NCBI RefSeq assembly: GCF_009184865.1
Contig: NZ_CP045096.1
Span: forward strand, 8,804,001-8,868,000
Length of the DNA: 64,000 nucleotides
From: Streptomyces phaeolivaceus
GTDB taxonomy: Bacteria; Actinomycetota; Actinomycetes; Streptomycetales; Streptomycetaceae
Reading direction: 5' to 3'
Positions 54,437 to 62,927 of the stretch are shown here, one piece after another. Positions within the stretch are counted from its first letter, which is position 1; every line of letters begins with the position of its first letter. Position numbers and translations under genes: made by a program. The notes under the pieces are model-generated. The model saw only the letters and a list, made by a program, of their open reading frames with translations. It had not been told where the DNA came from and did no database searches.

Positions 54437-54560
54437 GTGCGCAGACCGCACAGAAGTGCTCAGCCGGAAGGTAGAACGCCGTTGGGTGTGGGTCAATGGC
54501 CTTGCTGTGCAAGCGCGTTGACAGTTGCCGAAGTGTGCTCCTAGCGTGCGCAGAGCGCAC
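54437..54560. promoter_or_regulatory. Two matching 15-bp IclR-type operators
   Basis: GTGCGCAGACCGCAC (54437-54451) and GTGCGCAGAGCGCAC (54546-54560) differ at one base. The second is a perfect palindrome with 6-bp arms. They lie 109 bp apart between the divergent importer and IclR genes, and the second overlaps the IclR gene's -10. The 15-bp palindromic form suits IclR-family regulators, so autoregulation plus importer control is likely. Confidence 0.7.
54518..54547 (+). promoter_or_regulatory. Promoter of the IclR gene
   Basis: TTGACA (54518-54523), an 18-bp spacer and TAGCGT (54542-54547) form a good streptomycete housekeeping promoter 55 nt before the start, overlapping the second operator. 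Confidence 0.6.
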
Positions 54561-54601
54561 CGGCGTACGACCAGCGTCCGAGCGGCCTTCTGGAGGCGAC
54601 G

Positions 54602-55465
54602 ATGCCCGAGCGAGACCGGTTCGGCGGAGCCCGCGCACCGCACTTCGTCCGGTCCTTCGAGCGGGGCCTCGCGGTCGTCCGCGCCTTCGACGCCGAGCAC
54701 CCCGCGCTGACCCTGAGCGAGGTCGCCCGCACCTGTGAGCTGACCCGGGCCGCCGCCCGCCGCTTCCTGCTCACCCTCGTCGATCTCGGATACGTCCACA
54801 CCGACGGCCGGCTGTTCCGGCCGACCCCGCGGGTGCTCGAACTCGGCTACGCCTATCTGTCGAGCTTCACCCTCCCCGACCTCGCCCTGCCGCATCTGGA
54901 GCGGCTGGTCGCGCAGGTGGGGGAGTCGTCCTCGCTGTGCGTCCTCGACGGCGACGACATCGTGTACGTGGCGAGGGTGCCCACGAGCCGCATCATGACG
55001 GCCACGATCACCGTCGGCACCCGCTTCCCCGCCCAGGTCACCTCGGTCGGCCGGGTGATCCTCGCGCAGTTGCCGGACGAGGAGATCGACGCCCGGCTCG
55101 CCCGCGCCGACCCCGAGCCGTTCACCCGGCACACCCTCACCTCCGCCGACCGGCTCAGGGCAGAGCTGCGGCGGGTCCGGCGGCAGGGGTACGCCGTCGT
55201 CGACCAGGAACTGGAGGAGGGGCTGCGCTCGGTCGCCGCCCCGGTCCGGGACCGGGGCGGCGAGGTGGTGGCCGCCGTGAACATCCCCGTCCACGCCGGC
55301 CGCACCTCGGTCGAGTCGGTACGCCGGGATCTGCTGCCCCATCTGCTGGCCACGGTCGCCCGGATCGAGGCGGACCTGTGTGTGCCGGGGACGGCGGCGG
55401 GCCGCACCCGGGCGGCGCCGCCACCGGCCGGGCCGGGGCCCCTACAGGTCGAGCACCAGCCGTGA
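54602..55465 (+). CDS. IclR-family regulator of the importer/oxygenase locus
   Basis: A 287-residue PcaR/PobR-like IclR protein: winged helix at about 18-80 (FERGLAVVRAFDAEHPALTLSEVARTCELTRAAARRFLLTL) and an effector domain with DGDDIVYVARVPTSRI, RVILAQLPDEEI and VDQELEEGLRSVAAPVRDRGGEVVAAVN. PcaR/PobR-type members respond to protocatechuate- or hydroxybenzoate-like acids, in keeping with the Rieske oxygenase genes. GGAGG precedes the ATG. The last 24 nt overlap the 3' end of the converging vanB-like gene. Confidence 0.9.
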   Translation: MPERDRFGGARAPHFVRSFERGLAVVRAFDAEHPALTLSEVARTCELTRAAARRFLLTLVDLGYVHTDGRLFRPTPRVLELGYAYLSSFTLPDLALPHLERLVAQVGESSSLCVLDGDDIVYVARVPTSRIMTATITVGTRFPAQVTSVGRVILAQLPDEEIDARLARADPEPFTRHTLTSADRLRAELRRVRRQGYAVVDQELEEGLRSVAAPVRDRGGEVVAAVNIPVHAGRTSVESVRRDLLPHLLATVARIEADLCVPGTAAGRTRAAPPPAGPGPLQVEHQP

Positions 55466-56383
55466 CCCCCGGCAGCGGGACACACAGATGAGCATGGTCT
55501 CGCCGGCCGCGCGCTCGTCCTCGCTGAGCACCGAGTCACGGTGGTCGGGGGTGCCCTCCAGGACATCCGTCTCACAGGTCCCGCAGGTGCCCTCGGCGCA
55601 GGAGAACAGCACCTCGACGCCGGCGGCCCGCACGGTGTCGAGCACGGACACCCCGACCGGCACGGTGACGGTCCTCCCCGTCCGCTCCAGCACGACCTCG
55701 AACTCGCTGTCCGGGCCGGTCTCCTGCTCCTTGGGCCGGAACCGCTCGACCCTGAGCGCCTTCCCCGGGCACCGCTCCTCCACCGCGTCGAGCAGGGCGC
55801 CGGGCCCGCAGCAGTAGACGAGGGCGTCCTCGGGCAGCCCGTCCAGCACGGACCCGAGGTCGAGCAACCCGCTCTCGTCCTGCGGGGCCACGGTCACCCG
55901 GTCCCCGTACGCGCCCAACTCCGCCCGGAACGCCATGGATTCGCGGCTGCGCCCGCCGTACAGCAGCGACCACTCCGCGCCCGCCGCCTCGGCCGCGGCC
56001 AGCATCGGCAGGATGGGGGTGATGCCGATGCCGCCGGCCACGAACCGGTAGCGGGGCACCGGCTCCAGCGCGAAGTTGTTGCGCGGCCCGCGCACCCGGA
56101 CCTTGTCGCCCGCCGCCAACTCCGTGTGCACATACGCCGATCCGCCGCGCCCGTCGGGCTCCCGCAGGACCCCGATCCGCCACACCGAACGGTCCGCAGG
56201 GTCGCCGCACAGCGAGTACTGCCGCTCCAGCTCCGGCCCCAGCAGTACATCGATGTGCGCGCCCGGCTCCCAGGCCGGAAGTTCCTCGCCGAGCGGATGC
56301 CGGAGGGTGAGGGCGAGCACGCCGTCGGCCGCGAACTCCCGGCTGTCGACGACGAGGTCGGCCTCGTAGACGGTCGAGGTCAT
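55442..56383 (-). CDS. Ferredoxin-reductase component of Rieske oxygenase (VanB-like)
   Basis: A 313-residue reductase of the phthalate-dioxygenase-reductase/VanB class. N-terminal FMN-binding ferredoxin-reductase domain (RQYSLCGDP), NAD domain (VAGGIGITPILPM, YCCGPGALLDAV), and C-terminal plant-type [2Fe-2S] domain (FSCAEGTCGTCETDV...LICVSRC, four cysteines). It passes electrons from NAD(P)H to the VanA-like oxygenase. The ATG overlaps the stop of the 68-residue protein (ATGA), so VanA, small protein and VanB are one translational unit. Confidence 0.92.
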   Translation of the reverse strand: MTSTVYEADLVVDSREFAADGVLALTLRHPLGEELPAWEPGAHIDVLLGPELERQYSLCGDPADRSVWRIGVLREPDGRGGSAYVHTELAAGDKVRVRGPRNNFALEPVPRYRFVAGGIGITPILPMLAAAEAAGAEWSLLYGGRSRESMAFRAELGAYGDRVTVAPQDESGLLDLGSVLDGLPEDALVYCCGPGALLDAVEERCPGKALRVERFRPKEQETGPDSEFEVVLERTGRTVTVPVGVSVLDTVRAAGVEVLFSCAEGTCGTCETDVLEGTPDHRDSVLSEDERAAGETMLICVSRCRGSRLVLDL

Positions 56384-56586
56384 GAGCTGTTCCCTTGCGG
56401 CTCGTGTCCTTGAGGATCATGTCCCTGGGGGTGGGCGAGCATCCACTCCCACATCTCGATCGGGTCCTGGGCGCTGTGCTCGCGCCCGCAGTGACAGGTG
56501 CCGTGCAGGATGTCCGTACCGGGCAGCCAGTCGATGCGGTAGACCTCTCCGGTCCCTCCGGTCCGGAACGTGGGCGGTGTGCTCAC
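56380..56586 (-). CDS. 68-residue Cys/His-containing protein between VanA and VanB
   Basis: I do not recognise the family. The GTG start overlaps the vanA-like stop (GTGA), and its stop overlaps the vanB-like start (ATGA), strong evidence for a translated gene. The 68 residues include YRIDWLPGTDILHGTCHCG and REHSAQDPIEMWEWMLAH, with a CHC motif plus nearby His that might bind metal, and a HDPQGHEPQG tail. It may be an accessory subunit or chaperone for the oxygenase. Confidence 0.7.
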   Translation of the reverse strand: MSTPPTFRTGGTGEVYRIDWLPGTDILHGTCHCGREHSAQDPIEMWEWMLAHPQGHDPQGHEPQGNSS

Positions 56587-57647
56587 TGGACCTTCTCCAC
56601 CGGCTTCTCGCCCTGCTCGACCAGCCGGGCGAGGATCCGGCGGGCGGCCAGACCACCGGTGTCGATGTTGATGCTCAGCTCCTGGTAGCCGGTGCGCTCG
56701 GTGCCCAGCGTCTCCTGGAGCAGGTTCAGCGCGACGACGTCCTGCATGACGACCGTGTGGTTGTTGCCCTTGAGGAACTCGGTGACCTCGTCGCTGTCGG
56801 TCGCCCAGTCCCGGGAGACCATCCAGAAGTCGTACACCTTGCCGTCCGTGGACGGGGTGATCGCGTACGTGATCTCGGTGTGGAAACCGTTCGGGTCGCT
56901 GCCGTCCGCCTCCGGGACCACGCCCACCGGGGCGATCCGGCTGTGCAGCAGATACAGGCACGGGGCGAAGTACTCGATGTCCTGCCATCGGGTGATCCGG
57001 CCCTCGATACCGGTCGACTTCGCGTAGAACGGCGGGCACTCGGCGTCGTCCATGTGCCGGCTCACCCGCACGACCCCCGCGCCCTCGTCGACCTCGGTGG
57101 TGATCGGCGTCTCGGCGACCTCGGGGGTGCCGATGTAGCCGCCGTGCAGATAGGTCTCGTGGGAGAGGTCGAGCAGATTGTCGACGAGGAGCCCGTAGTC
57201 GGCGTCGATCGGCTCCATACCGCGCACGGTGGTCCAGCCCGGGGAGGCCAGGTGCTTCGCGCGGGGGATGCCCTGCGGGTCGGCGAGCGCCGGGTCGCCT
57301 ATCCAGACCCAGATCAGCGAGTCCTGCTCCACCACCGGGTACGAGGCCACCCGCGCCGTGCGCGGTATCCGCTTCTGCCCCGGCACGTACACACAGGCGC
57401 CGGTCGTGTCGTACGTGAACCCGTGGTACCCGCACACGATCCGGTCCCCGTCCAGCCCGCTCTCCGACAGCGGGTACCGGCGGTGCACACACCGGTCGTG
57501 CAGCGCGACCGGCGTCCCCTCCGCCTCGGTCCGGTAGAAGACGAGCGGCTCTCCGAGGATCGTCCGGCCGAGCAGCTCCCGCCCCACCTCTTCGGCGTAG
57601 GCGGCGACGTACCACTGATTCCTGGCGAAGGCGGTCATGTGAGGCAT
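56583..57647 (-). CDS. Rieske oxygenase alpha subunit (VanA-like O-demethylase type)
   Basis: A 354-residue ring-hydroxylating/demethylating oxygenase. The Rieske [2Fe-2S] motif is C-V-H at about 46-48 and CGYH about 20 residues later (DRIVCGYHGFTYD). The mononuclear iron site is DNLLDLSHETYLH (about 160-172), and NQWYVAAYAEEV is the typical start. VanA-type enzymes O-demethylate vanillate or hydroxylate related acids; the exact substrate is not readable. The ATG at 57647 has GGGA five bases upstream, with a second ATG three codons in. The 295-nt gap to the phospholipase gene holds divergent leaders with no clear PHO box. Confidence 0.9.
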   Translation of the reverse strand: MPHMTAFARNQWYVAAYAEEVGRELLGRTILGEPLVFYRTEAEGTPVALHDRCVHRRYPLSESGLDGDRIVCGYHGFTYDTTGACVYVPGQKRIPRTARVASYPVVEQDSLIWVWIGDPALADPQGIPRAKHLASPGWTTVRGMEPIDADYGLLVDNLLDLSHETYLHGGYIGTPEVAETPITTEVDEGAGVVRVSRHMDDAECPPFYAKSTGIEGRITRWQDIEYFAPCLYLLHSRIAPVGVVPEADGSDPNGFHTEITYAITPSTDGKVYDFWMVSRDWATDSDEVTEFLKGNNHTVVMQDVVALNLLQETLGTERTGYQELSINIDTGGLAARRILARLVEQGEKPVEKVQ

Positions 57648-57942
57648 GGAGATCCCGTCCCTGAGAACCCTCAGAACCCTGAGAGCGGAGCCGCGTCGCC
57701 CCGCGTGCCACCACATTCCTGACCGTGCGAGGCACCGGGCAATACCGCTTCCGCCAGACGGAAGGACCGCTTTGCCCGGCCGTGGCGCGCCCGCCCGGCG
57801 CTGTTCGCGCGGCGGACCCCGACGTGTCACATCCACGCCACGGACCCTTCCCCGGCGTTCGTTCCTCTTGGACCATTCCCTTTCGTTCCTTGCTCGCAGG
57901 TCACATCCGACGCACCACGTCAGGACAAGAGGTCATCCACCC

Positions 57943-59988
57943 ATGCCTGAAGTCAACCGGCGGCGATTTCTTCAGGTCGCGGGCGCCACAACGGCGTTCA
58001 GCGCTCTGTCGGCCAGTATTCAGCGGGCCGCGGCGCTGCCCGCGCACCACCGTTCCGGGACGATCGAGGATGTCGAGCACATCGTCGTCCTCATGCAGGA
58101 GAACCGGTCCTTCGACCACTACTTCGGCGCGCTCAGAGGCGTACGCGGGTTCGGCGACCCGCACCCGGTGACGCTGGACAACGGCAGGAGCGTGTGGCAC
58201 CAGTCGGACGGCACGAAGGACGTGCTGCCGTTCCACCCCGAGGCCGACGATCTCGGGATGCAGTTCCTGGAGGGCCTGCCGCACAGCTGGCCGGACGGGC
58301 ACGCCGCCTACAACGGCGGCAAGTACGACAAGTGGGTGCCGGCCAAGGGCACCACGACGATGGCGTATCTGACCCGCGAGGACATCCCGTTCCACTACGC
58401 CCTCGCCGACACCTTCACCGTCTGCGACGCCTACCACTGCTCGTTCATCGGCTCCACCGACCCCAACCGCTACTACATGTGGACCGGGTACACGGGCAAC
58501 GACGGCAAGGGCGGCGGCCCCGTCCTCGGCAACGACGAACTCGGCTACGACTGGACGACCTACCCCGAGCGCCTCGAAGCGGCCGGGATCTCCTGGAAGA
58601 TCTACCAGGACATCGGCGACGGCCTGGACGCCGCCGGATCCTGGGGCTGGATACAGGACGCCTACCGGGGCAACTACGGCGACAACTCGCTGCTCTACTT
58701 CAACAAGTACCGGAACGCCAAGCCCGGCGACCCCTGGTACGACAAGGCCCGCACCGGGACGAACGCCAAGGCCGGCGACGGCTACTTCGATCTGCTGAAG
58801 GCCGACGTCAAGGCCGGGAAGCTGCCGCAGGTCTCCTGGATCGCCGCGCCCGAGGCCTTCTCCGAGCACTCCAACTGGCCCTCGAACTACGGCGCCTGGT
58901 ACATCTCCCAGGTCCTCGACGCGCTCACCGCCAACCCGGCGGTCTGGGCGAAGACGGCCCTGTTCATCACCTACGACGAGAACGACGGCTTCTTCGACCA
59001 CCTCCTGCCGCCGCTGCCGCCGCGCGACGCGTCCCACGGCAAGTCCACGGTCGACGTCTCCCTCGACCTCTACCAGGGCGACGCCAACCGTGTCGCCGGC
59101 CCCTACGGGCTCGGCCCGCGCGTGCCGATGCTGGTCGTCTCGCCCTGGAGCAAGGGCGGTTACGTCTGCTCCGAGACCCTCGACCACACCTCGATCGCGC
59201 GGTTCATGGAACGCCGCTTCGGGGTGCGGGAGCCGAACATCTCACCGTGGCGGCGGGCCGTCTGCGGTGACCTCACCGCCGCGTTCGACTTCTCCCGCAA
59301 GGACAGCCGGCCCGCCGCGCTGCCGGACACCGACGAGTACGAGCCGCAGGACCGGGAGCGGCACCCCGACTACAGGCCGGCCGTGCCGGCGGACCCGAGC
59401 ATGCCCAGGCAGGAGCGCGGCCTGCGGCCCGCCCGGCCGCTCAAGTACGCGCCCAGGGTGGACGGTTCGGCCGATCCGAAGGCCGGGACCCTCACCCTCA
59501 CGTTCGCCTCCGGCGGCAAGGCCGGGGCGGCGTTCCTGGTCACCTCCGGGAACCGTACGGACGGGCCCTGGACGTACACGACCGAGGCGGGCAAGGCCGT
59601 GTCGGACACCTGGAACTCCGCGTACTCCGGCGGCTCGTACGACCTCACGGTGCACGGCCCGAACGGCTTCCTGCGGGTCTTCGAGGGCCGGGGGACGGTG
59701 CGTGGGCCCGAGGTCACCGCGCGGCACGTCGGCGACGACGTGGAGCTGACCTTCACCAACAAGGGGTCCGCCGCGGTGAGTCTGAAGGTCGCGAGCGCGT
59801 ACGGGGGGCGGGCGCGCACGGTCGGGGTGCGGGCCGGGGCGAGTGTGCGCGAGGTCTTCGAGCTGCGCTCCAGCCGCCGGTGGTACGACCTGACCGCCAC
59901 CGGCGACGGGGGGTTCCTCCGGAGGTTCGCCGGGCACGTGGAGAACGGGCGGGCGGGGGTGAGTGATCCGGCGTTGGGGGTGCGGTAG
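57943..59988 (+). CDS. plcN: Tat-secreted phosphocholine-type phospholipase C
   Basis: A 681-residue PLC of the non-hemolytic/AcpA phosphoesterase family. The Tat signal NRRRFLQVAGATTAFSAL is at the start. EDVEHIVVLMQENRSFDHYFG, TYDENDGFFDHLLPP and LDHTSIARFMERRFG are hallmark motifs with the metal and nucleophile residues. Two C-terminal DUF756-type beta domains (about 490-580 and 585-665) follow. It cleaves phosphatidylcholine or related lipids outside the cell to release phosphate and choline. AAGAGG precedes the ATG. Confidence 0.93.
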   Translation: MPEVNRRRFLQVAGATTAFSALSASIQRAAALPAHHRSGTIEDVEHIVVLMQENRSFDHYFGALRGVRGFGDPHPVTLDNGRSVWHQSDGTKDVLPFHPEADDLGMQFLEGLPHSWPDGHAAYNGGKYDKWVPAKGTTTMAYLTREDIPFHYALADTFTVCDAYHCSFIGSTDPNRYYMWTGYTGNDGKGGGPVLGNDELGYDWTTYPERLEAAGISWKIYQDIGDGLDAAGSWGWIQDAYRGNYGDNSLLYFNKYRNAKPGDPWYDKARTGTNAKAGDGYFDLLKADVKAGKLPQVSWIAAPEAFSEHSNWPSNYGAWYISQVLDALTANPAVWAKTALFITYDENDGFFDHLLPPLPPRDASHGKSTVDVSLDLYQGDANRVAGPYGLGPRVPMLVVSPWSKGGYVCSETLDHTSIARFMERRFGVREPNISPWRRAVCGDLTAAFDFSRKDSRPAALPDTDEYEPQDRERHPDYRPAVPADPSMPRQERGLRPARPLKYAPRVDGSADPKAGTLTLTFASGGKAGAAFLVTSGNRTDGPWTYTTEAGKAVSDTWNSAYSGGSYDLTVHGPNGFLRVFEGRGTVRGPEVTARHVGDDVELTFTNKGSAAVSLKVASAYGGRARTVGVRAGASVREVFELRSSRRWYDLTATGDGGFLRRFAGHVENGRAGVSDPALGVR

Positions 59989-60064
59989 GGCGCGTGAGGG
60001 GGGTGCGGTGCCTGAGAGCTCGGCGGGACCTGTGATCGGGCGGCCACCGGCCGTACGTGGCTGA

Positions 60065-60125
60065 TCGCGCAGTTCCCCGCGCCCCTGAAGGCCCGCGCCC
60101 CTGAAGGCCCGCGGCCCCAGGGGCG
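60065..60125. repeat. Partial copy of the GCGCAGTTCCCCGCGCCC palindromic element
   Basis: A 25-nt stretch is identical to the centre of the element at 41468-41706. It is followed by two tandem copies of GCGCCCCTGAAGGCCCGCG-like sequence, then CCCCAGGGGCGCG. It looks like a broken or single-arm copy in the gap between the phospholipase and DMT permease genes. Confidence 0.6.
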
Positions 60126-60142
60126 CGTCCGCCCCCACCTGC

Positions 60143-61090
60143 TCAGAGGGGGGTGAGGTGTCCGGGTGAGGGGGAGCTCGGGCGACGCGGTCGCAACGAC
60201 GGTTCCGTGGGGGCGTGGTGGGGCTCCAGGGCCAGGACGGCCGCCACCGGGTGGTCCTCGTCCACCGGGGTGGGAGCCGTCACCCGGGTCAGCAGCACCA
60301 CACCCCGCGCCGCCACCACCGCTCCCGCAACCGCGAGCGCCACTCCCGCCACCCCGCCCCGCAGGCCCTCCCCGAGGAGGGTGAGGCCGATCACGGCGGC
60401 GGTCAGCGGGTTCGACAGGGTCACGACCGCGAGGGGCGCGCCCAGCCCCCCTCGGTACGCCGTCTGGGAGAGCAGCAGCCCGCCCACGGCGAACGCGGCG
60501 ACCAGCAGGGCCACCACGACGACCTCGACGTCGAGCAGGGAACCCGAGCGGTCGGTCGCGGCGACCGTGACGGTCTGGGTGAGCGCGGAGGCGACACCCG
60601 AGGCCATGCCGGAGGCCCCGGCGTGCCGCAGTCCGGGCTTCGCCCCGGGCCGGGAGAGCAGGCCGACCAGGGCGACGGTCACCCCGGCCACGGCGACGGC
60701 CTCCGGAAGGCTCAGCACGTCGTCCGGGGCGGGCCCCGACGCGGCGACCAGGATCGCGGCGAGCCCGGCCAGCGTCAGCGCGGTGCCCCGCCACTCCGTC
60801 GCGGTGACACGCCGCCCGGCCACCCGCGCCCCGAGCGGCACCGCCGCCACCAGGGTGAGCGCGCCGAGCGGCTGGACGACGGTGAGGGGACCGTACTTGA
60901 GCGCCACGACATGCAGCAGCGCGGCGCCCGCGTTCAGCGCGACCGAGCTCCACCAGGCGGCGCTGGCGAGCATCCGCCGCACACCGGTGTCGGTACTGCG
61001 GGCGGCCAGCCGCTCCTGGGCCACCGCGGCGGCGGCGTAGGCGACGGCGGAGACCAGGGACAGGGCGACGGCGACGAGGGTGGCGTTCAT
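60143..61090 (-). CDS. DMT-superfamily (EamA-like) membrane protein
   Basis: A 315-residue protein with about ten hydrophobic helices (LVAVALSLVSAVAYAAAAVAQ, LTLVAAVPLGA, GTALTLAGLAAILVA, VVVALLVAAFAVGGLLL, LAVAGAVVAARGVVLL) in the two-repeat pattern of drug/metabolite transporters, with a cytosolic Pro-rich tail. The start overlaps the PAP2 stop (ATGA). It may move a lipid precursor or small metabolite related to the PAP2 enzyme. Confidence 0.83.
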   Translation of the reverse strand: MNATLVAVALSLVSAVAYAAAAVAQERLAARSTDTGVRRMLASAAWWSSVALNAGAALLHVVALKYGPLTVVQPLGALTLVAAVPLGARVAGRRVTATEWRGTALTLAGLAAILVAASGPAPDDVLSLPEAVAVAGVTVALVGLLSRPGAKPGLRHAGASGMASGVASALTQTVTVAATDRSGSLLDVEVVVVALLVAAFAVGGLLLSQTAYRGGLGAPLAVVTLSNPLTAAVIGLTLLGEGLRGGVAGVALAVAGAVVAARGVVLLTRVTAPTPVDEDHPVAAVLALEPHHAPTEPSLRPRRPSSPSPGHLTPL

Positions 61091-61887
61091 CGGCCCGCTC
61101 CCACCAAGGCGGGCTCCTCGGCCGGCACGAGGGCCTTGGAGTGCTGACCGGCGGTGGTGGCCGTCCGGTGCGGGAGCTGGATCACGGCGAGGGCGACGGC
61201 CAGCAGGGTGCCCGCCACGATCGCGTCCAGCCAGTAGTGGTTCGCGGTGCCGACGATCACGACCAGGGTCACCAGCGGATGCAGCAGCCACAGCCACCGC
61301 CGGCGCGAGCGGGTCGCGGCGATCAGCCCGATCGCGACCATCAGGGCCCAGCCGAAGTGCAGCGAGGGCATCGCCGCGAACTGGTTCGCCATGGTGTCGG
61401 TCGTCGGCGCCGCCGAGTAGACCGTCGGCCCGTACACCTGACCGGTGTCGACCAGGCCCGCGACCTCCAGCATCCGCGGCGGGGCCAGCGGGAACGCGAG
61501 GTGCAGCAGCAGGGCGGCGGCGGTGAGGGCGGCGAGGACCCGGCGCGCCCAGACGTAGTGCGCGGGGCGCCGGAGATACAGCCAGACCAGGAAGGCCGCG
61601 GTGGCCGGGAAGTGGACGGTCGCGTAGTAGACGTTCGCGAGGTGGACCAGCGTGTCGCCGTGCAGCAGCGCCGACTGCACGGACCCCTCGCCGGGCAGCC
61701 GCAGCGCCCGCTCCCAGTCCCAGACGTGCTGGGCGTTGCGGAAGGCCTCGGCGGTGTGGCCGTCGGCCAGCATCCGGCCGAACTTGTAGACGAGGAAGAG
61801 CCCTGCGACGAGCAGGAACTCACGGATGAGAGGCGGCCGTGCTATCGCGGCGGCCGGCTCTTTCACAGGCTCGGTGCGGCATTCCAT
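61087..61887 (-). CDS. PAP2-superfamily membrane phosphatase / lipid transferase (AUR1-like)
   Basis: A 266-residue integral membrane protein with about six helices. Active-site motifs AMPSLHFGWAL (His) and ANHYWLDAIVA (His and Asp) are of the PAP2/inositol-phosphorylceramide-synthase type, where a lipid phosphate is hydrolysed or a phospho-head group is transferred. The first motif KxxxxxxRP is not obvious, as in the AUR1 group. It is translationally coupled to the DMT protein and divergent from a TetR regulator across the 16-bp repeat array. Confidence 0.85.
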   Translation of the reverse strand: MECRTEPVKEPAAAIARPPLIREFLLVAGLFLVYKFGRMLADGHTAEAFRNAQHVWDWERALRLPGEGSVQSALLHGDTLVHLANVYYATVHFPATAAFLVWLYLRRPAHYVWARRVLAALTAAALLLHLAFPLAPPRMLEVAGLVDTGQVYGPTVYSAAPTTDTMANQFAAMPSLHFGWALMVAIGLIAATRSRRRWLWLLHPLVTLVVIVGTANHYWLDAIVAGTLLAVALAVIQLPHRTATTAGQHSKALVPAEEPALVGAGR

Positions 61888-61942
61888 CCCCCGGCCCTTT
61901 CACTGACGGCGCTGGTGGCGCTGGTTCCCTTGGCGGCACAGA

Positions 61943-62080
61943 CGATCGATACGCGGTAGTACCGATACGAGCTAGTACCGATACGAGAGTGTACCGATAC
62001 GCCACTGTACCGAAACGATGGGGTATCGATACGCCACTGTACCGATACGGTGGCGTTCCGGTACAGTGGCGTATCGACAG
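61943..62080. promoter_or_regulatory. Nine-unit 16-bp operator-like repeat array
   Basis: Units start at 61943, 61959, 61975, 61991, 62007, 62023, 62039, 62055 and 62071, exactly 16 bp apart, with consensus GTACCGATACG plus five variable bases. The core GTACCGATAC is itself near-palindromic (GTAYCGRTAC), and unit six is a perfect palindrome (GTATCGATAC). GATACGCCACTGTACCG occurs at 61996 and 62028 and inverted at 62059-62075. The array spans the gap between the PAP2 and TetR genes and is the probable binding region of that TetR protein. Its AT content is unusual here. Confidence 0.85.
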
Positions 62081-62118
62081 GCCTTTCGGCATGGGGACGA
62101 CCGAAGGAGACACGAGTC

Positions 62119-62733
62119 ATGACGTCGCAGGCAGCGGACGGGCCGGAGACGGCCGTCGCCTCGCGCCGCTCCAAACTCACGCCCGAGCGTGAGCAGGAGT
62201 TCTTCGACGCTGTGCTCGAACAGATCCGTGAGTGCGGGTACGACTCGGTCACCATGGAGGGCGTCGCCGCGACCACGCGGTGCAGCAAGTCGACGCTCTA
62301 CCGGCAGTGGAGGACGAAACCGCAGTTCGTGGCGGCGGCGCTGCGCGCCCGCCGCAGTGTCCGCTTCGCGGGGATCGACACCGGCACCCTCGCCGGTGAT
62401 CTGCGCGAGGTCGCCCGGCACGCGGGCGAGGGCCACGTTCTGGAGGGCCGGCTGTTCCAGGCCCTCGGCCATGCCGTCGTGCAGGACGAGGAGTTGCAGG
62501 CGGCGCTGCGGGACGCGCTGGTGGAGCCCGAGATCGAGGCGCTCAGGACGATGATCGACCGGGGGGTGGCCCGGGGCGAGGTGCCCGCCGACCATCCGGC
62601 GCTGGAGTTCATCCCGGCGCAGATCTTCGGCGTCCTGCGGGCCCGCCCGGTCCTGGAGGGCCAGGACGCGGACGAGACGTACATCATCAAGTTCATCGAG
62701 GCGGCCGTGCTACCGACGCTCGGCCTCGCGTGA
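62119..62733 (+). CDS. TetR-family transcriptional regulator
   Basis: A 204-residue regulator. N-terminal helix-turn-helix at about 18-65 (LTPEREQEFFDAVLEQIRECGYDSVTMEGVAATTRCSKSTLYRQWRTKPQFV) and a TetR_C_11-like ligand domain (EGRLFQALGHAVVQDEELQAALRDALVEPEIEAL). AAGGAGA precedes the ATG. Divergent from the PAP2-DMT operon, with the 16-bp repeat array between, so it probably represses both itself and that operon. The inducer is unknown, perhaps a membrane lipid or drug. Confidence 0.92.
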   Translation: MTSQAADGPETAVASRRSKLTPEREQEFFDAVLEQIRECGYDSVTMEGVAATTRCSKSTLYRQWRTKPQFVAAALRARRSVRFAGIDTGTLAGDLREVARHAGEGHVLEGRLFQALGHAVVQDEELQAALRDALVEPEIEALRTMIDRGVARGEVPADHPALEFIPAQIFGVLRARPVLEGQDADETYIIKFIEAAVLPTLGLA

Positions 62734-62813
62734 GACTCAGGCCGCCGTCCGCGGGTTGGATCCGGACGACGACCTGATCGCGCCGCACCGTGGGGACGGG
62801 GGCGGCGCGACCC

Positions 62814-62860
62814 CGGCCGGGTGGGATTCCTCTGGAGCGGAGAGGAATCCCACCCGGCCG
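62814..62860. terminator. Perfect 20-bp-stem bidirectional terminator
   Basis: CGGCCGGGTGGGATTCCTCT and its exact complement enclose the 7-nt loop GGAGCGG between the converging TetR and DUF2510 genes. It is the strongest hairpin in the window. Confidence 0.85.
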
Positions 62861-62927
62861 ACTTATGTCGGTGCGGGGATGCAGGGGTGCGGGGGCGCGG
62901 GGGACGCGCGCTCGGGCGTGGGAAGGA

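Noticed and set aside
57648..57942. PHO boxes upstream of the phospholipase C gene
   Set aside because: I looked for repeated GTTCACC-like 11-bp units, which are expected for PhoP control, and found no convincing pair.
61943..62080. Possible CRISPR array
   Set aside because: The repeat period is 16 bp with 5-bp variable parts, far too short for repeat-spacer units, and there are no cas genes. It is an operator-like array.
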